Counted from the first letter of the stretch, positions 1 to 9,339 are shown. The stretch: DNA of 64,000 nucleotides from Bacillota bacterium (GCA_023459335.1 JAEWUO010000014.1:1-64000); one strand, 5' to 3'. The notes: generated from the letters alone by a model not told the origin. A program made the numbers and translations.

Positions 1-918
1 AACCCCATGGTGTTCTGCGGCATCTATCCGGCGGACGGCGCGCAGTATGAAGACCTCAGAGACGCGCTCGACAAACTCAAATTAAACGACGCGTCGCTCT
101 CCTACGAGCAGGAGACCAGCAGCGCGCTGGGGTACGGCTTCCGCTGCGGCTTTCTGGGACTTCTGCATATGGAAATTATTCAGGAGCGGCTGGAGCGCGA
201 GTTCGACCTCGACCTTGTGACCACCGCGCCAAGCGTCATCTACAAGGTGATCCTGACCTCCGGCGAAGAGCGCACCATCGACAATCCGTCGAACCTGCCG
301 CCGTCCACCGAGATCGAGTCGCTGGAAGAGCCAGTCGTCAGCGCGACGATCATGACGCCCTCCGAGTATGTCGGTTCCATCATGGAGATCTGCCAGGAGC
401 GGCGCGGGGTGTTCGTTGACATGAACTACATCGAGGAATCCCGCGTGCGCATTCATTACGTACTGCCGCTCAACGAGATCATTTATGACTTTTTCGATCA
501 ACTGAAGAGCCGCAGCAGGGGATACGCTTCGTTTGATTACGAGCTGAAAGGGTACGAAAAGAGCGACCTCGTCAAGCTGGACTTTCTGCTCAACGGGGAT
601 CTTTGCGACGCGCTGAGTACGATCGTCCATCGCGACCGCGCCTATGCAAAGGGTCGAGCCGTCGCGGAGAAACTCTGCGAAGTCATCCCGCGGCAACAGT
701 TCGAAATTCCGATTCAGGCGGCCATCGGCGGAAAGATCATCGCGCGCGAAACCGTCCGCGCGGTGCGCAAGGATGTGCTCGCCAAGTGTTACGGCGGCGA
801 TATCACGCGCAAGAAAAAGCTGCTCGAAAAGCAGAAGGAAGGCAAGAAGCGCATGCGTCAGATCGGGACCGTTTCACTGCCGAGCGACGCGTTCATGAGC
901 GTGCTTCGCATCAACTGA
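1..918 (+). CDS. lepA: Elongation factor 4 (LepA), 3' part
   Basis: This is the C-terminal 305 residues of the ribosomal back-translocase LepA/EF4; the GTPase domain lies before the window. The frame is open from base 1, so the ATG at base 7 is internal. The segment GFRCGFLGLLHMEIIQERLE and the end FMSVLRIN are characteristic of the family, and the lysine/arginine-rich C-terminal domain (TRKKKLLEKQKEGKKRMRQ) is present. hemW starts 2 bp after the stop, a common Firmicutes arrangement that continues into the hrcA operon. The identification is secure; only the upstream part is missing. Confidence 0.97.
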   Translation, partial: NPMVFCGIYPADGAQYEDLRDALDKLKLNDASLSYEQETSSALGYGFRCGFLGLLHMEIIQERLEREFDLDLVTTAPSVIYKVILTSGEERTIDNPSNLPPSTEIESLEEPVVSATIMTPSEYVGSIMEICQERRGVFVDMNYIEESRVRIHYVLPLNEIIYDFFDQLKSRSRGYASFDYELKGYEKSDLVKLDFLLNGDLCDALSTIVHRDRAYAKGRAVAEKLCEVIPRQQFEIPIQAAIGGKIIARETVRAVRKDVLAKCYGGDITRKKKLLEKQKEGKKRMRQIGTVSLPSDAFMSVLRIN

Positions 919-920
919 CG

Positions 921-2057
921 ATGGCGGGCGTCTATCTGCATATCCCGTTCTGCATCAAAAAGTGCGCTTACTGCGACTTCGTTTCGTTTGCGTCCGGCGG
1001 GGTGCCGGAAGAATATGTCGAAGCGATGATTTCCGAAATCAGGCTGGTTTCGCGCGGCGGGGAATATCCCGCCGCTTTTGATACGGTTTTTTTCGGCGGG
1101 GGTACGCCTTCCCTCCTGAGCGGAGACCAGATGCGGCGTCTGATGGACGCGCTGAACGAATGCCTCCCGATCCGCGCGGACGCGGAGCGTTCGATGGAAG
1201 CAAACCCCGGTACGGCGACGCGGGAACGCTTGTCGGCGTATCGCTCGGCGGGGATCAACCGCCTCAGCATCGGCCTGCAGAGCTCGCACGGCGCGCTGCT
1301 AAAGAGCATCGGCAGGATTCACACGTTCGCGCAGTTTGAACAGACGCTGGACGCCGCGAGGGATGTCGGATTTACCAACATCAATATCGACGTCATGCAC
1401 GGTCTGCCGGGACAGACGCGGGAGCAGTATCTCGAAACGCTGCGAACCGTCTGTGACAGGAACGTGCAGCACATCTCCGCCTACGCGCTGATTCTGGAAG
1501 AGCATACGCCGCTTTCTCTGCGCGTGCGGAGCCGTGAAATCGAAATGCCGGATGTCGATCTCGTCGCGGACATGCAGGACGAGGGCATCGACTATTTGGA
1601 ATCACGCGGGTATCACAGGTACGAAATCAGCAACTTTTCACGCAACGGATATGAGTGCCGGCACAACCTGAATTATTGGGAGAACGGCGAATACCTAGGC
1701 TTCGGCGTCGCCGCGCATTCGGCGGTAAGGCGAAAGAACTGGACGCGATATTCCAACGTCGAAACGCCGGAAGAATATCTTCGCCTGCTTGCGCGCGGCA
1801 AACAGCCGCTTGCGGAAACGATCGCGCTGCTTCCGCGGGACGAGATGTTCGAGTGCGTCATGCTCGGCTTCCGGCTGACGCGCGGCATTTCGCGCGCGGC
1901 GTTTCGCGCGCGGTTCGGCGTTGAGCTGGATGATGCGTATTCCCGCGCGATGGAGCAGCTCAGAATCCGCCGCTGGGTGACGGAAAGCGGAGAGTCTGTT
2001 GCGCTGAACCGGAAAGGGCTGGACCTGCAGAACGAGGCGCTGCAGCTTTTTATGTAA
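921..2057 (+). CDS. hemW: HemW-like radical SAM protein (heme chaperone / CPDH-like)
   Basis: A 378-residue radical SAM protein. The N-terminus MAGVYLHIPFCIKKCAYCDF holds the CX3CX2C iron-sulfur motif, followed by the SAM-binding GGGTPSLL and by EANPGT and INRLSIGLQS, all typical of HemW. HemW inserts heme into respiratory proteins; older annotations call it oxygen-independent coproporphyrinogen oxidase, but true HemN is longer. An open frame reaches further upstream, but the ATG 2 bp after lepA puts the cysteine motif at the usual distance from the start. It is probably co-transcribed with lepA. Confidence 0.93.
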   Translation: MAGVYLHIPFCIKKCAYCDFVSFASGGVPEEYVEAMISEIRLVSRGGEYPAAFDTVFFGGGTPSLLSGDQMRRLMDALNECLPIRADAERSMEANPGTATRERLSAYRSAGINRLSIGLQSSHGALLKSIGRIHTFAQFEQTLDAARDVGFTNINIDVMHGLPGQTREQYLETLRTVCDRNVQHISAYALILEEHTPLSLRVRSREIEMPDVDLVADMQDEGIDYLESRGYHRYEISNFSRNGYECRHNLNYWENGEYLGFGVAAHSAVRRKNWTRYSNVETPEEYLRLLARGKQPLAETIALLPRDEMFECVMLGFRLTRGISRAAFRARFGVELDDAYSRAMEQLRIRRWVTESGESVALNRKGLDLQNEALQLFM

Positions 2058-2125
2058 GTTCGATTCACATGAGAATCAACCAGGGCGAATTCACTGGAAT
2101 GTCACATTTATGATACAGCACTTAC

Positions 2126-2154
2126 TTGACACCAAAGCTTGCAGGTGCTAAATT
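2126..2154 (+). promoter_or_regulatory. Sigma-A promoter of the hrcA-grpE-dnaK operon
   Basis: A consensus TTGACA (2126-2131) is followed after 17 bp by TAAATT (2149-2154), with TG one base upstream of the -10 (extended -10). Transcription would start near 2160, directly before the CIRCE operator, so HrcA bound there would block initiation. Confidence 0.8.
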
Positions 2155-2165
2155 TTTGTTATGGA

Positions 2166-2192
2166 TTAGCACTCGCCAAATTAGAGTGCTAA
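2166..2192 (+). promoter_or_regulatory. CIRCE operator (HrcA binding site)
   Basis: A perfect match to the CIRCE consensus: TTAGCACTC (2166-2174), nine bases, GAGTGCTAA (2184-2192). It lies between the promoter and hrcA, so the repressor autoregulates its operon. This is textbook heat-shock control of Firmicutes dnaK operons. Confidence 0.97.
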
Positions 2193-2226
2193 CAACAGGA
2201 TTTCAGGCGGAAAGGAGGCGACCGGA

Positions 2227-3261
2227 ATGGAGCTAGACGCAAGAAAGCTTGGCATATTGAAGGCGATCATCGACGAGTACATCATGTCCGCCTCACCGGT
2301 CGGTTCCCGCGCCATCAGCAAGCATGAGGGATTCAACCTCTCCAGCGCGACCATCCGCAACGAGATGGCTGACCTGGAGGAGCTGGGTTATCTCGAGCAG
2401 CCGCACACCTCCGCCGGGCGCGTTCCGTCCGACAAGGCATACCGCCTGTACGTCGACCAGATGATGCAGAGAGCTGCGCTGAGCGACGACGAGATTCAAA
2501 TGATCCGCGCGCATATGAGCGACAAGCTAGACGAAGTCGAGGCGGTCATGAAGCAGACGGCACAGGCGCTCTCCGCCGTGACGAATTATACGGCGATGGT
2601 GCTTCCGCCGATGCTTGCGGCAAACCGTTTGCGGCATATCCAGCTGGTTCCCGTCCGCGAAGGCCGCGCGCTGGTCGTCATCGTGACCACGGCGGGATTC
2701 GCCAGAGACGCGATCATCCGCGTGCCGGAGGATATGAAGAGCGCGGAACTTGAGAAGATTTCACGCCTGCTCACGGAACGCTATTACGACTGCCGCATGG
2801 ATCACATCGGCGAACGTTTAGCGCATGAAATGAGCGGCGAGTTGTATGAGCGCAGGGCGTTTCTCTGCTCGGTCGTGGAGGCCATCGAACGAAAGATCGA
2901 GCCGGAAACGCCGAACGTGCAGCTGTCGGGAGCAACCAACATGCTGCATTACCCCGAATACAGCGACATGAACAAGGCGAAGACCTTTCTTGCCGCCGTC
3001 GAGGGCAGAAACATGCTCTACGAAATGCTTAAGCGCGCAAGCAAGCTGGAGTTTACGATCACGATCGGCAACGAGAACGAGGACGAGATGTTCAAGGAAT
3101 GCAGCATCGTCACCGCGACCTACCAGATCGGCGACGAACCGCTTGGCTCCTTCGGCATCATCGGCCCAACCCGTATGAATTACGGCAAGGTCGTCTCGGT
3201 GCTGGAATATATGCGAAGCAGTCTATCGGAACTGCTGAAAAACGAATTGGATGACGAGTAA
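2227..3261 (+). CDS. hrcA: Heat-inducible transcription repressor HrcA
   Basis: A 344-residue repressor of class I heat-shock genes. The N-terminal winged helix (residues about 1-75) contains SKHEGFNLSSATIRNEMADL and the family hallmark HTSAGRVPSDKAYRLYVD; the rest is the GAF-like dimerisation domain. AAAGGAGG lies just before the ATG. It binds the CIRCE element 35 bp upstream of its own start, and its activity usually depends on GroEL. Length and gene order (hrcA-grpE-dnaK-dnaJ) are typical. Confidence 0.97.
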   Translation: MELDARKLGILKAIIDEYIMSASPVGSRAISKHEGFNLSSATIRNEMADLEELGYLEQPHTSAGRVPSDKAYRLYVDQMMQRAALSDDEIQMIRAHMSDKLDEVEAVMKQTAQALSAVTNYTAMVLPPMLAANRLRHIQLVPVREGRALVVIVTTAGFARDAIIRVPEDMKSAELEKISRLLTERYYDCRMDHIGERLAHEMSGELYERRAFLCSVVEAIERKIEPETPNVQLSGATNMLHYPEYSDMNKAKTFLAAVEGRNMLYEMLKRASKLEFTITIGNENEDEMFKECSIVTATYQIGDEPLGSFGIIGPTRMNYGKVVSVLEYMRSSLSELLKNELDDE

Positions 3262-3306
3262 GAACAGGGCGATCCGCGCCCGAACATGAACAAGGAGACT
3301 GGGACA

Positions 3307-3921
3307 GTGACGAAGAAAACGGAACACGCCGAACCCGTCCGCGAGGACGTGGCGGGGCAGGAACAGAACAGCGAAGCGAAGCAGCCCGAAACGACGGCGG
3401 AACAAACGGTCGTTTCCGAATCCGGCGACCGAACCGAGCAGGAGTCCTATACTCTGACCGCGGAGGAATTCGCGGCGGCCAAGGCGCACATCGAAGCGAT
3501 CACGAAGGAGAAGGACGAAACCGTCAACCTGCTGCAGCGCATTCAGGCGGATTTCGATAATTACCGCCGCAGGAACGCCGGCGTACGCCTCGAGAGTTAC
3601 GAAGAGGGCAAGCGGGACGCCGTGAAGGAACTGCTGCCCGCCCTGGACAGCCTGGAGCGCGCGCTGGACAGCATTCCGGCTGAAAACGCGATCTGGCGCG
3701 AAGGCATCGCGCTCGTACAGCGGCAGATGATGGATGCGCTTAAAAAACTCGGCCTCGAGGAGATCGAGAGCGACTGCGTGTTCGACCCCGCCGTCCACGA
3801 AGCGGTTATGCGGGAAAAGACGGACGGCAAGGAAAGCGGCGAAATCGTCGTCGTGCTGCAGAAGGGTTACCGCATGGGCGGTAAGATCATCCGGCACTGC
3901 ATGGTGAAAGTTGCGGAGTGA
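3307..3921 (+). CDS. grpE: Nucleotide exchange factor GrpE
   Basis: GrpE releases ADP from DnaK. The first 60-70 residues are acidic and low-complexity, as is common in GrpE. A coiled-coil helix with IQADFDNYRRR follows, and the C-terminal beta domain ends VVLQKGYRMGGKIIRHCMVK. I chose the GTG at 3307 because AAGGAG lies 9 bp upstream; an in-frame ATG at 3286 would add seven residues but has only a weak ribosome site. It sits between hrcA and dnaK with no promoter seen between them. Confidence 0.95.
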   Translation: MTKKTEHAEPVREDVAGQEQNSEAKQPETTAEQTVVSESGDRTEQESYTLTAEEFAAAKAHIEAITKEKDETVNLLQRIQADFDNYRRRNAGVRLESYEEGKRDAVKELLPALDSLERALDSIPAENAIWREGIALVQRQMMDALKKLGLEEIESDCVFDPAVHEAVMREKTDGKESGEIVVVLQKGYRMGGKIIRHCMVKVAE

Positions 3922-4012
3922 ACCTCCGCCCGCAATGATAATTGCGAAATCATAATTTATAGAATTCCAGAGACTGGAAACGATTTTTACGAAATAGTTG
4001 GAGGACAAAACA

Positions 4013-5869
4013 ATGGGAAAAATCATCGGCATCGACCTCGGCACTACGAACTCCTGCGTCGCTTTCCTCGAAGGCGGCGAACCTGTGGTCATCCCCAATT
4101 CCGAAGGGATGCGCACCACGCCTTCCGTGGTAGCGTTTAAGGACGGCGAACGCATGGTCGGCAATATCGCAAAGCGCCAGGCCATTACGAACCCCGACCG
4201 CACGATCTCCTCGATCAAACGCGACATGGGTTCTTCTCGCAAAGTCCATATCGAGGGCAAGGATTACACCCCGCAGGAAATCTCCGCAATGATCCTGCAG
4301 AAGCTCAAGACGGATGCGGAAGCTTATCTCGGCGAGACCGTCACGCAGGCGGTCATCACCGTTCCGGCGTATTTTACGGACAGCCAGCGGCAGGCCACGA
4401 AGGACGCGGGCCGCATCGCGGGTCTTGAAGTCCTGCGCATCATCAACGAACCGACGGCGGCGGCGCTCGCCTACGGCATGGACAAGGAAAACAACCAGAA
4501 GATTCTGGTATACGACCTTGGCGGCGGCACGTTCGACGTATCGATCCTCGAGATCGGCGACGGCGTATTCCAGGTGCTCGCGACCGCGGGCAACAACCGC
4601 CTTGGCGGCGACGACTTCGATCAGAGGATCATGGACTACATCGCCGACGATTTCAAGAAAAACAACGGCATCGACCTGCGTCAGGACAAGATGGCGCTCC
4701 AGCGCCTCAAGGACTCGGCGGAAAAGGCGAAGATCGACCTGAGCGGTGTCGCGCAGACCACGATCAATCTGCCGTTCATCACTATGGACAAGTCGGGCCC
4801 GAAGCACCTGGACGTTACGATTACCCGTGCGAAGTTCAACGAGCTGATCAACGACTATGTCGAGCAGACCAAGACGCTCGTGCAGAAGTGCTTAAGCGAC
4901 GCGGGGCTCCCCGCTTCGCAGATCGATAAGGTCATCCTCGTCGGCGGTTCTTCCCGTATCCCGATGGTGCAGGAAATGGTGAAAAAGATCACCGGCAAAG
5001 ATCCGTTTAAGGGCATCAACCCGGATGAGTGCGTCGCCATCGGCGCGGCGATTCAGGGCGGCGTTCTCGGCGGCGAAGTGAAGGACATCCTGCTCCTGGA
5101 CGTCACCCCGCTTTCCCTCGGCATCGAGACCGTCGGCGGCGTATTCACGAAACTGATCGAGCGCAACACGACGATTCCGACCAAGAAGAGCCAGATTTTC
5201 TCGACCGCTGCGGACGGGCAGACCAGCGTGGAAGTGCACGTGCTCCAGGGCGAGCGCGGCATGGTGCAGGGCAACAAGACCCTCGGCCGCTTCCAGCTCA
5301 CCGGCATTGCGCCCGCGCCCCGCGGCATTCCGCAGATCGAGGTTTCTTTCGACATCGACGCGAACGGCATCGTGCACGTTTCAGCGAAGGACCTTGGCAC
5401 CGGCAACCAGCAGAACGTGACCATCACCGCTTCGACCAACCTCAACGAGGACGAAATCAAGCGTGCTGTCGCGGACGCGGAGAAATTCGCGGACGAGGAC
5501 AAGAAGCACAAGGACGAGGTCGAGACGAAGAACCACGCCGACCAGCTGATCTACACCACCGAACGCAGCCTGAAGGAGATGGGTGACAAGATCGACGCTT
5601 CCGGCAAGGAGCAGGTTGAGAAATCCATCGCGGATCTGAAGAAGACCGTGGAAGGTGGAGACGTGGATATGATCAAGACTGCCAGCGATCACCTCACAGA
5701 GGTGAGCTACAGCGTATTCGGCAAGGTATACGAGCAGGCGCAGCAGCAGGCGGGCGGCGCGGGATACGATCCCAACGCGCAGAACGGCGAATACTCCGAC
5801 GCGGACAGCAAGCCAAAGGATGATGTTGTGGACGCGGACTATGAAGTCGTGGACGACAACATCAACTGA
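4013..5869 (+). CDS. dnaK: Molecular chaperone DnaK (Hsp70)
   Basis: A 618-residue Hsp70. It begins MGKIIGIDLGTTNSCVAFLE, with the phosphate-1 motif IGIDLGTTNS, AYFTDSQRQATKDAG, the phosphate-2 motif VYDLGGGTFDVSIL and VILVGGSSRIPMVQ in the ATPase domain, then the substrate-binding domain from about residue 360 and an acidic tail ending DYEVVDDNIN. GGAGG at 4000-4004 is spaced 8 bp from the ATG, which decides the start over an in-frame TTG at 3998. The 91-bp gap after grpE has no clear terminator. Confidence 0.99.
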   Translation: MGKIIGIDLGTTNSCVAFLEGGEPVVIPNSEGMRTTPSVVAFKDGERMVGNIAKRQAITNPDRTISSIKRDMGSSRKVHIEGKDYTPQEISAMILQKLKTDAEAYLGETVTQAVITVPAYFTDSQRQATKDAGRIAGLEVLRIINEPTAAALAYGMDKENNQKILVYDLGGGTFDVSILEIGDGVFQVLATAGNNRLGGDDFDQRIMDYIADDFKKNNGIDLRQDKMALQRLKDSAEKAKIDLSGVAQTTINLPFITMDKSGPKHLDVTITRAKFNELINDYVEQTKTLVQKCLSDAGLPASQIDKVILVGGSSRIPMVQEMVKKITGKDPFKGINPDECVAIGAAIQGGVLGGEVKDILLLDVTPLSLGIETVGGVFTKLIERNTTIPTKKSQIFSTAADGQTSVEVHVLQGERGMVQGNKTLGRFQLTGIAPAPRGIPQIEVSFDIDANGIVHVSAKDLGTGNQQNVTITASTNLNEDEIKRAVADAEKFADEDKKHKDEVETKNHADQLIYTTERSLKEMGDKIDASGKEQVEKSIADLKKTVEGGDVDMIKTASDHLTEVSYSVFGKVYEQAQQQAGGAGYDPNAQNGEYSDADSKPKDDVVDADYEVVDDNIN

Positions 5870-5902
5870 TCCGCCTAAGGAATCAGGAAACAATAGTGAC
5901 AG

Positions 5903-5929
5903 GGAGGCGCAAGCTAGGATTGCGCCTCC
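5903..5929 (+). terminator. Hairpin between dnaK and dnaJ
   Basis: A perfect 10-bp stem (GGAGGCGCAA, 5903-5912, with TTGCGCCTCC, 5920-5929) and a 7-nt loop, followed by only a short, imperfect T tract (TTGT). It could be a weak terminator or a stabilising or attenuating hairpin that lowers dnaJ relative to dnaK. Confidence 0.5.
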
Positions 5930-6000
5930 TTGTCGGAATCAGAAATCGACGATAAAGCGCAGGGACAGGGCCTGCGCAATGGATGGAGAGGTGACGGGCG

Positions 6001-7152
6001 TTGGCGGAGAAACGCGATTATTACGAAATATTGGGCGTGAGCAAAAGCGCGACGGAGAGCGAAATTAAGAGCGCGTTCCGTAAAAAAGCGAAGGAATGCC
6101 ACCCCGATCTGAATCCCGGAGACAAGGCGAAGGAAGCGCAGTTCAAGGAACTCAACGAAGCGGCTGAAGTGCTCTCCGATCCGGAAAAACGGGCGAAGTA
6201 CGATCAGTTCGGCCACGCAGCGTTCGATCCTGCAATGGGCGGACAGGATCCGTTCGCGGGCGGCGGCTTCGGCGGATTCAGCGATTTCGGCGATATCCTG
6301 GGCCAGATGTTCGGCGGCGGATTCGGAGGTTTCGGTGGCGGACAGACGCGCAACGGCCCCATTCCCGGGGACGACCTGAGGTACAACCTTACCATCACGT
6401 TTGAAGAAGCGGCGTCCGGCACGGAAAAAGAGATCACGATCCCGCGGGAAGAAACCTGCGAAATCTGCCACGGAACGGGTGCGAAACCCGGTACGGAGCC
6501 GGTCACCTGCAAAACCTGCAACGGAACCGGACAGGTGCGTTCGCAGCAGAACACGATACTTGGTTCGTTTACTTCCACACGCCCCTGCACGGCGTGCCAT
6601 GGTACGGGCAAGATCATCGCAGACCCCTGCGCGGAATGCCGCGGTGCGGGCCGCGTGCGGAAAAACCTGAAAAAGAAGGTCAAGATTCCCGCCGGTATCG
6701 ACAACGGGCAAAGTCTCTGCCTGCGCGGCCTCGGCAGCGCGGGACAGCGCGGCGGTCCTGCAGGCGATCTGTATGTGACCATCAGCGTGCGCCCGCACCG
6801 GCAGTTTATACGAAAGGGGTTTGACCTGTATCTGGAAATGCCGATTTCGTTCACGACGGCTGCGCTGGGCGGAAGCCTGACGGTGCCGACGCTGAAAGAG
6901 AGCGTGAAATATCAGGTGCCGGCAGGCACACAGACAGGTTCTACGTTCCGCCTCAGGGATCAGGGCATCCAGCGGTTAAATGCAAATGGGAAGGGCGACC
7001 TGCTCGTCACGGTCAACATCGAAGTGCCTCGGCATATGACGGACGAACAGCGCGGACTTCTGGAACAGTACGCCGCGACGCTCGGCGAAAGCGCGGATGC
7101 GCGGACGACGAAACGAAGCGGATTCAACCGCGCGAGCGGCGGCAAACGATAA
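6001..7152 (+). CDS. dnaJ: Chaperone protein DnaJ (Hsp40)
   Basis: A 383-residue type I Hsp40. It has a J domain with CHPDLNPGD (HPD motif), a Gly/Phe-rich linker (about residues 75-115), and four zinc-finger repeats CEICHGTG, CKTCNGTG, CTACHGTG and CAECRGAG, followed by the C-terminal substrate-binding domains. It stimulates DnaK ATPase and delivers substrates. It starts with TTG; GAGAGGTGA lies upstream and no in-frame ATG fits the J domain. It is the last gene of the heat-shock operon and is closed by a strong hairpin. Confidence 0.98.
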   Translation: MAEKRDYYEILGVSKSATESEIKSAFRKKAKECHPDLNPGDKAKEAQFKELNEAAEVLSDPEKRAKYDQFGHAAFDPAMGGQDPFAGGGFGGFSDFGDILGQMFGGGFGGFGGGQTRNGPIPGDDLRYNLTITFEEAASGTEKEITIPREETCEICHGTGAKPGTEPVTCKTCNGTGQVRSQQNTILGSFTSTRPCTACHGTGKIIADPCAECRGAGRVRKNLKKKVKIPAGIDNGQSLCLRGLGSAGQRGGPAGDLYVTISVRPHRQFIRKGFDLYLEMPISFTTAALGGSLTVPTLKESVKYQVPAGTQTGSTFRLRDQGIQRLNANGKGDLLVTVNIEVPRHMTDEQRGLLEQYAATLGESADARTTKRSGFNRASGGKR

Positions 7153-7195
7153 TCCGCATATCAGCACGGATCTACGCCCCTGACCGGATCAATCG

Positions 7196-7230
7196 AAAAA
7201 AGCCTGCGATAGAACAAATCGCGGGCTTTT
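7196..7230 (+). terminator. Terminator after dnaJ
   Basis: Five A residues, then AGCCTGCGAT (7201-7210) pairing with ATCGCGGGCT (7218-7227, one G-U pair), then TTTT. It has A and T tracts on both sides. It closes the heat-shock operon just before the promoter of the next gene. Confidence 0.8.
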
Positions 7231-7238
7231 GCTATAAT
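7230..7238 (+). promoter_or_regulatory. Extended -10 promoter of the S66 peptidase gene
   Basis: TG, one base, then a perfect TATAAT (7233-7238); no clear -35. It overlaps the end of the dnaJ terminator and lies 34 bp before the ATG. Confidence 0.55.
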
Positions 7239-7271
7239 TATACGGAATAAATAGATCGAAGGAAAACGGTC

Positions 7272-8147
7272 ATGATGCTGAAAGTCGGAGATCGGGTAGG
7301 AATTGCGGCCTGCTCAAACGGTCTTGGAGAAACGGAGAAAGTTCAGCTCGAAGAACTGAAGGCTGCGCTGGAGAAAATGGGGTTGGTTCCGGCCTGCGGT
7401 TCTTGCCTGTTCCGGCAAAGCTCTGCGTTTAGCGGAACGGGACGGCAGCGTGCAGACGTAATCAACGCCTTCTATCGCGACAATGATATCAAAGCGATTT
7501 TTGACATATCCGGCGGAGATATCGCAAACGAAGTACTAGGCGATCTGGATTACGGAATCATCCTCGCAAACCCGAAGCCGTTTTTCGGATACAGCGATTT
7601 GACTACGGTACTCAATGCGATCTATGCGAAAACTGGGAATACGTCTTACTTATATCAAGCGCTTTGCCTTGTCCGGGGAGAAAAAGAATCTCAGATATCC
7701 GCGTTTCGAAACAGTCTGCTTCACGGCGAAGATGATTTGTTTCGAGTGAAGTGGGATTTTCTTCGAGGATCCGCGATTAACGGAACGGTGGCAGGGGGCA
7801 ACATCCGATGTTTTCTGAAACTGGCGGGAACGCCGTATTTACCAGATCTTCGGGGGAAAGTGCTGTTTCTCGAAAGCTACGGCGGCGGCGCGGCGCAGAT
7901 GGCGGCGTATTTGAGCCAGCTGAAACAAATGAGTGTTTTTGATGCGATCGCCGGACTGCTGCTGGGCACATTCACAAAGATGGACGAAAGCGGCGAGAAG
8001 CCGGGCGCAGAGGAGCTCGTGTTATCCGCCGCCGCGGATTATCGTTTTCCCATTGCGCGAACAAAAGACATCGGCCATGGAAATACATCCAGATGCCTGA
8101 TCATTGGGAAACGGTATTCGATTTCGGATGATAAACAATACCGCTGA
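7272..8147 (+). CDS. S66 family LD-carboxypeptidase / MccF-like serine peptidase
   Basis: A 291-residue member of peptidase family S66, whose known activities are murein-tetrapeptide LD-carboxypeptidase (LdcA) and microcin C7 immunity (MccF). The serine nucleophile lies in FFGYSDLT (about residue 108), with the glutamate in KVLFLESYGG and the histidine in KDIGHGN completing the Ser-Glu-His triad. There is no signal peptide, so it should act in the cytoplasm on recycled muropeptides or on a peptidyl-nucleotide toxin. Its sequence looks more AT-rich than neighbouring genes, which may mean transfer. It is convergent with the next gene. Confidence 0.85.
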   Translation: MMLKVGDRVGIAACSNGLGETEKVQLEELKAALEKMGLVPACGSCLFRQSSAFSGTGRQRADVINAFYRDNDIKAIFDISGGDIANEVLGDLDYGIILANPKPFFGYSDLTTVLNAIYAKTGNTSYLYQALCLVRGEKESQISAFRNSLLHGEDDLFRVKWDFLRGSAINGTVAGGNIRCFLKLAGTPYLPDLRGKVLFLESYGGGAAQMAAYLSQLKQMSVFDAIAGLLLGTFTKMDESGEKPGAEELVLSAAADYRFPIARTKDIGHGNTSRCLIIGKRYSISDDKQYR

Positions 8148-8177
8148 TGATAAAAGCATTCCGAAACGCCAGATGGG

Positions 8178-9323
8178 CTATTCCGCTTTTTCCTGCTTTG
8201 GATTGTGCTTTTTCCGATAAGAAAGAACAAACTGCATTGCAAACGAAACCGCGCCGCTGAGGATCAGGATGAAGTAGAAACTCGCGACGCGGGAAAGCAG
8301 CATCGCGGGTACGATCAGCGCGCTCTGAAACAACACGCGGAAGATCTGGACAAATCCGCTCTCGCTCGCGCCAGCCGATCCGGGGATCGGCAGGAAACAT
8401 ACGGCCAGGTAAAGAACGGACTGCAGCGCGATGAAGTCCGGAACGCCGAACGAACTGAGGTTGAACGCTCGGTAGATGAAATAAGGTATGGTAAACTGCG
8501 AGCCGAGCAGAATAATATAGGCGAACAGTTCCGCAAAGAGCAGCCATTTATGACGTTTAAACACGCGCGCGCCCTGCTGGTAGAGTGAAATCTGCTTTGC
8601 CGCCTGCTCTTCCAGTTTCTGCGGATTTTTCAGGATATGGAGCTTAGCGAACAGCGAAATCACCTTGTGCACGATCTTCTCCGCGAATCTGCTGGAGAAC
8701 ATGGCAAAGAGCAGAAACAGGATCAATCCGATGTTGATCAGCATACCGAACAGGAACAGCCAGCGAAACGCGCCGAGGTTTGTCAGGATCAGCGCGGCTC
8801 GGAACGGGAGGAGCACGGTCGGAATCAGCAGTACGACGAGTTGGTGCGCGGCATTGACCAGAAGCAGCGAGAGGGAAGCGTAGGAAACCTCCACGCCGTA
8901 TGCGATCATATAATAGAGCTGCATTGGCTGTCCGGCCACGCCTGCGGGGGTGATCGCCGTGTAATACTGCCCGATAAAACCGAATCCGATGTTACGAAAA
9001 AAAGAAACCGGTCTGCCGTAAAGCGCACGGAGCGCGATATGCAGCGCGATGCCGAACATCAGGGAGGCGATAAACGAAGCGCCGAGCGCACCGAGCAGCC
9101 ACCAGGGATTTGCGGATTGGACGGCAGCCCAGACTTCTTTCAACGATGTGTCGCGGAAAATGATGACGAACGTAACGCCGATCAGCGCAATCATGAAAAT
9201 AGTGCTGACGAAGCGGAATCGTTTGCTTTTTTTACTCGAACCAGCTTCGCCGGACGACTGGGCGTGCGTTTCGGCGTTTTGCGGCTGAGACGTTTGCTGA
9301 AGATCGCTCATATTTCGTATCAT
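8178..9323 (-). CDS. Flippase-like integral membrane protein (LPG synthase TM / UPF0104 family)
   Basis: A 381-residue polytopic membrane protein of the family that includes the transmembrane part of MprF (lysylphosphatidylglycerol synthase). A polar N-terminal tail of about 40 residues precedes a first helix (FVSTIFMIALIGVTFVIIF), then about seven more hydrophobic segments with GFIGQYYTAITPAGVAGQPM, typical of this family, and a C-terminal IPGSAGASESGF loop. The lysyl-transferase domain of MprF is absent, so lipid flipping or glycolipid transport is only an inference. It has its own minus-strand promoter. Confidence 0.8.
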   Translation of the reverse strand: MIRNMSDLQQTSQPQNAETHAQSSGEAGSSKKSKRFRFVSTIFMIALIGVTFVIIFRDTSLKEVWAAVQSANPWWLLGALGASFIASLMFGIALHIALRALYGRPVSFFRNIGFGFIGQYYTAITPAGVAGQPMQLYYMIAYGVEVSYASLSLLLVNAAHQLVVLLIPTVLLPFRAALILTNLGAFRWLFLFGMLINIGLILFLLFAMFSSRFAEKIVHKVISLFAKLHILKNPQKLEEQAAKQISLYQQGARVFKRHKWLLFAELFAYIILLGSQFTIPYFIYRAFNLSSFGVPDFIALQSVLYLAVCFLPIPGSAGASESGFVQIFRVLFQSALIVPAMLLSRVASFYFILILSGAVSFAMQFVLSYRKKHNPKQEKAE

Positions 9324-9339
9324 ACCTGAAATACGCGTA

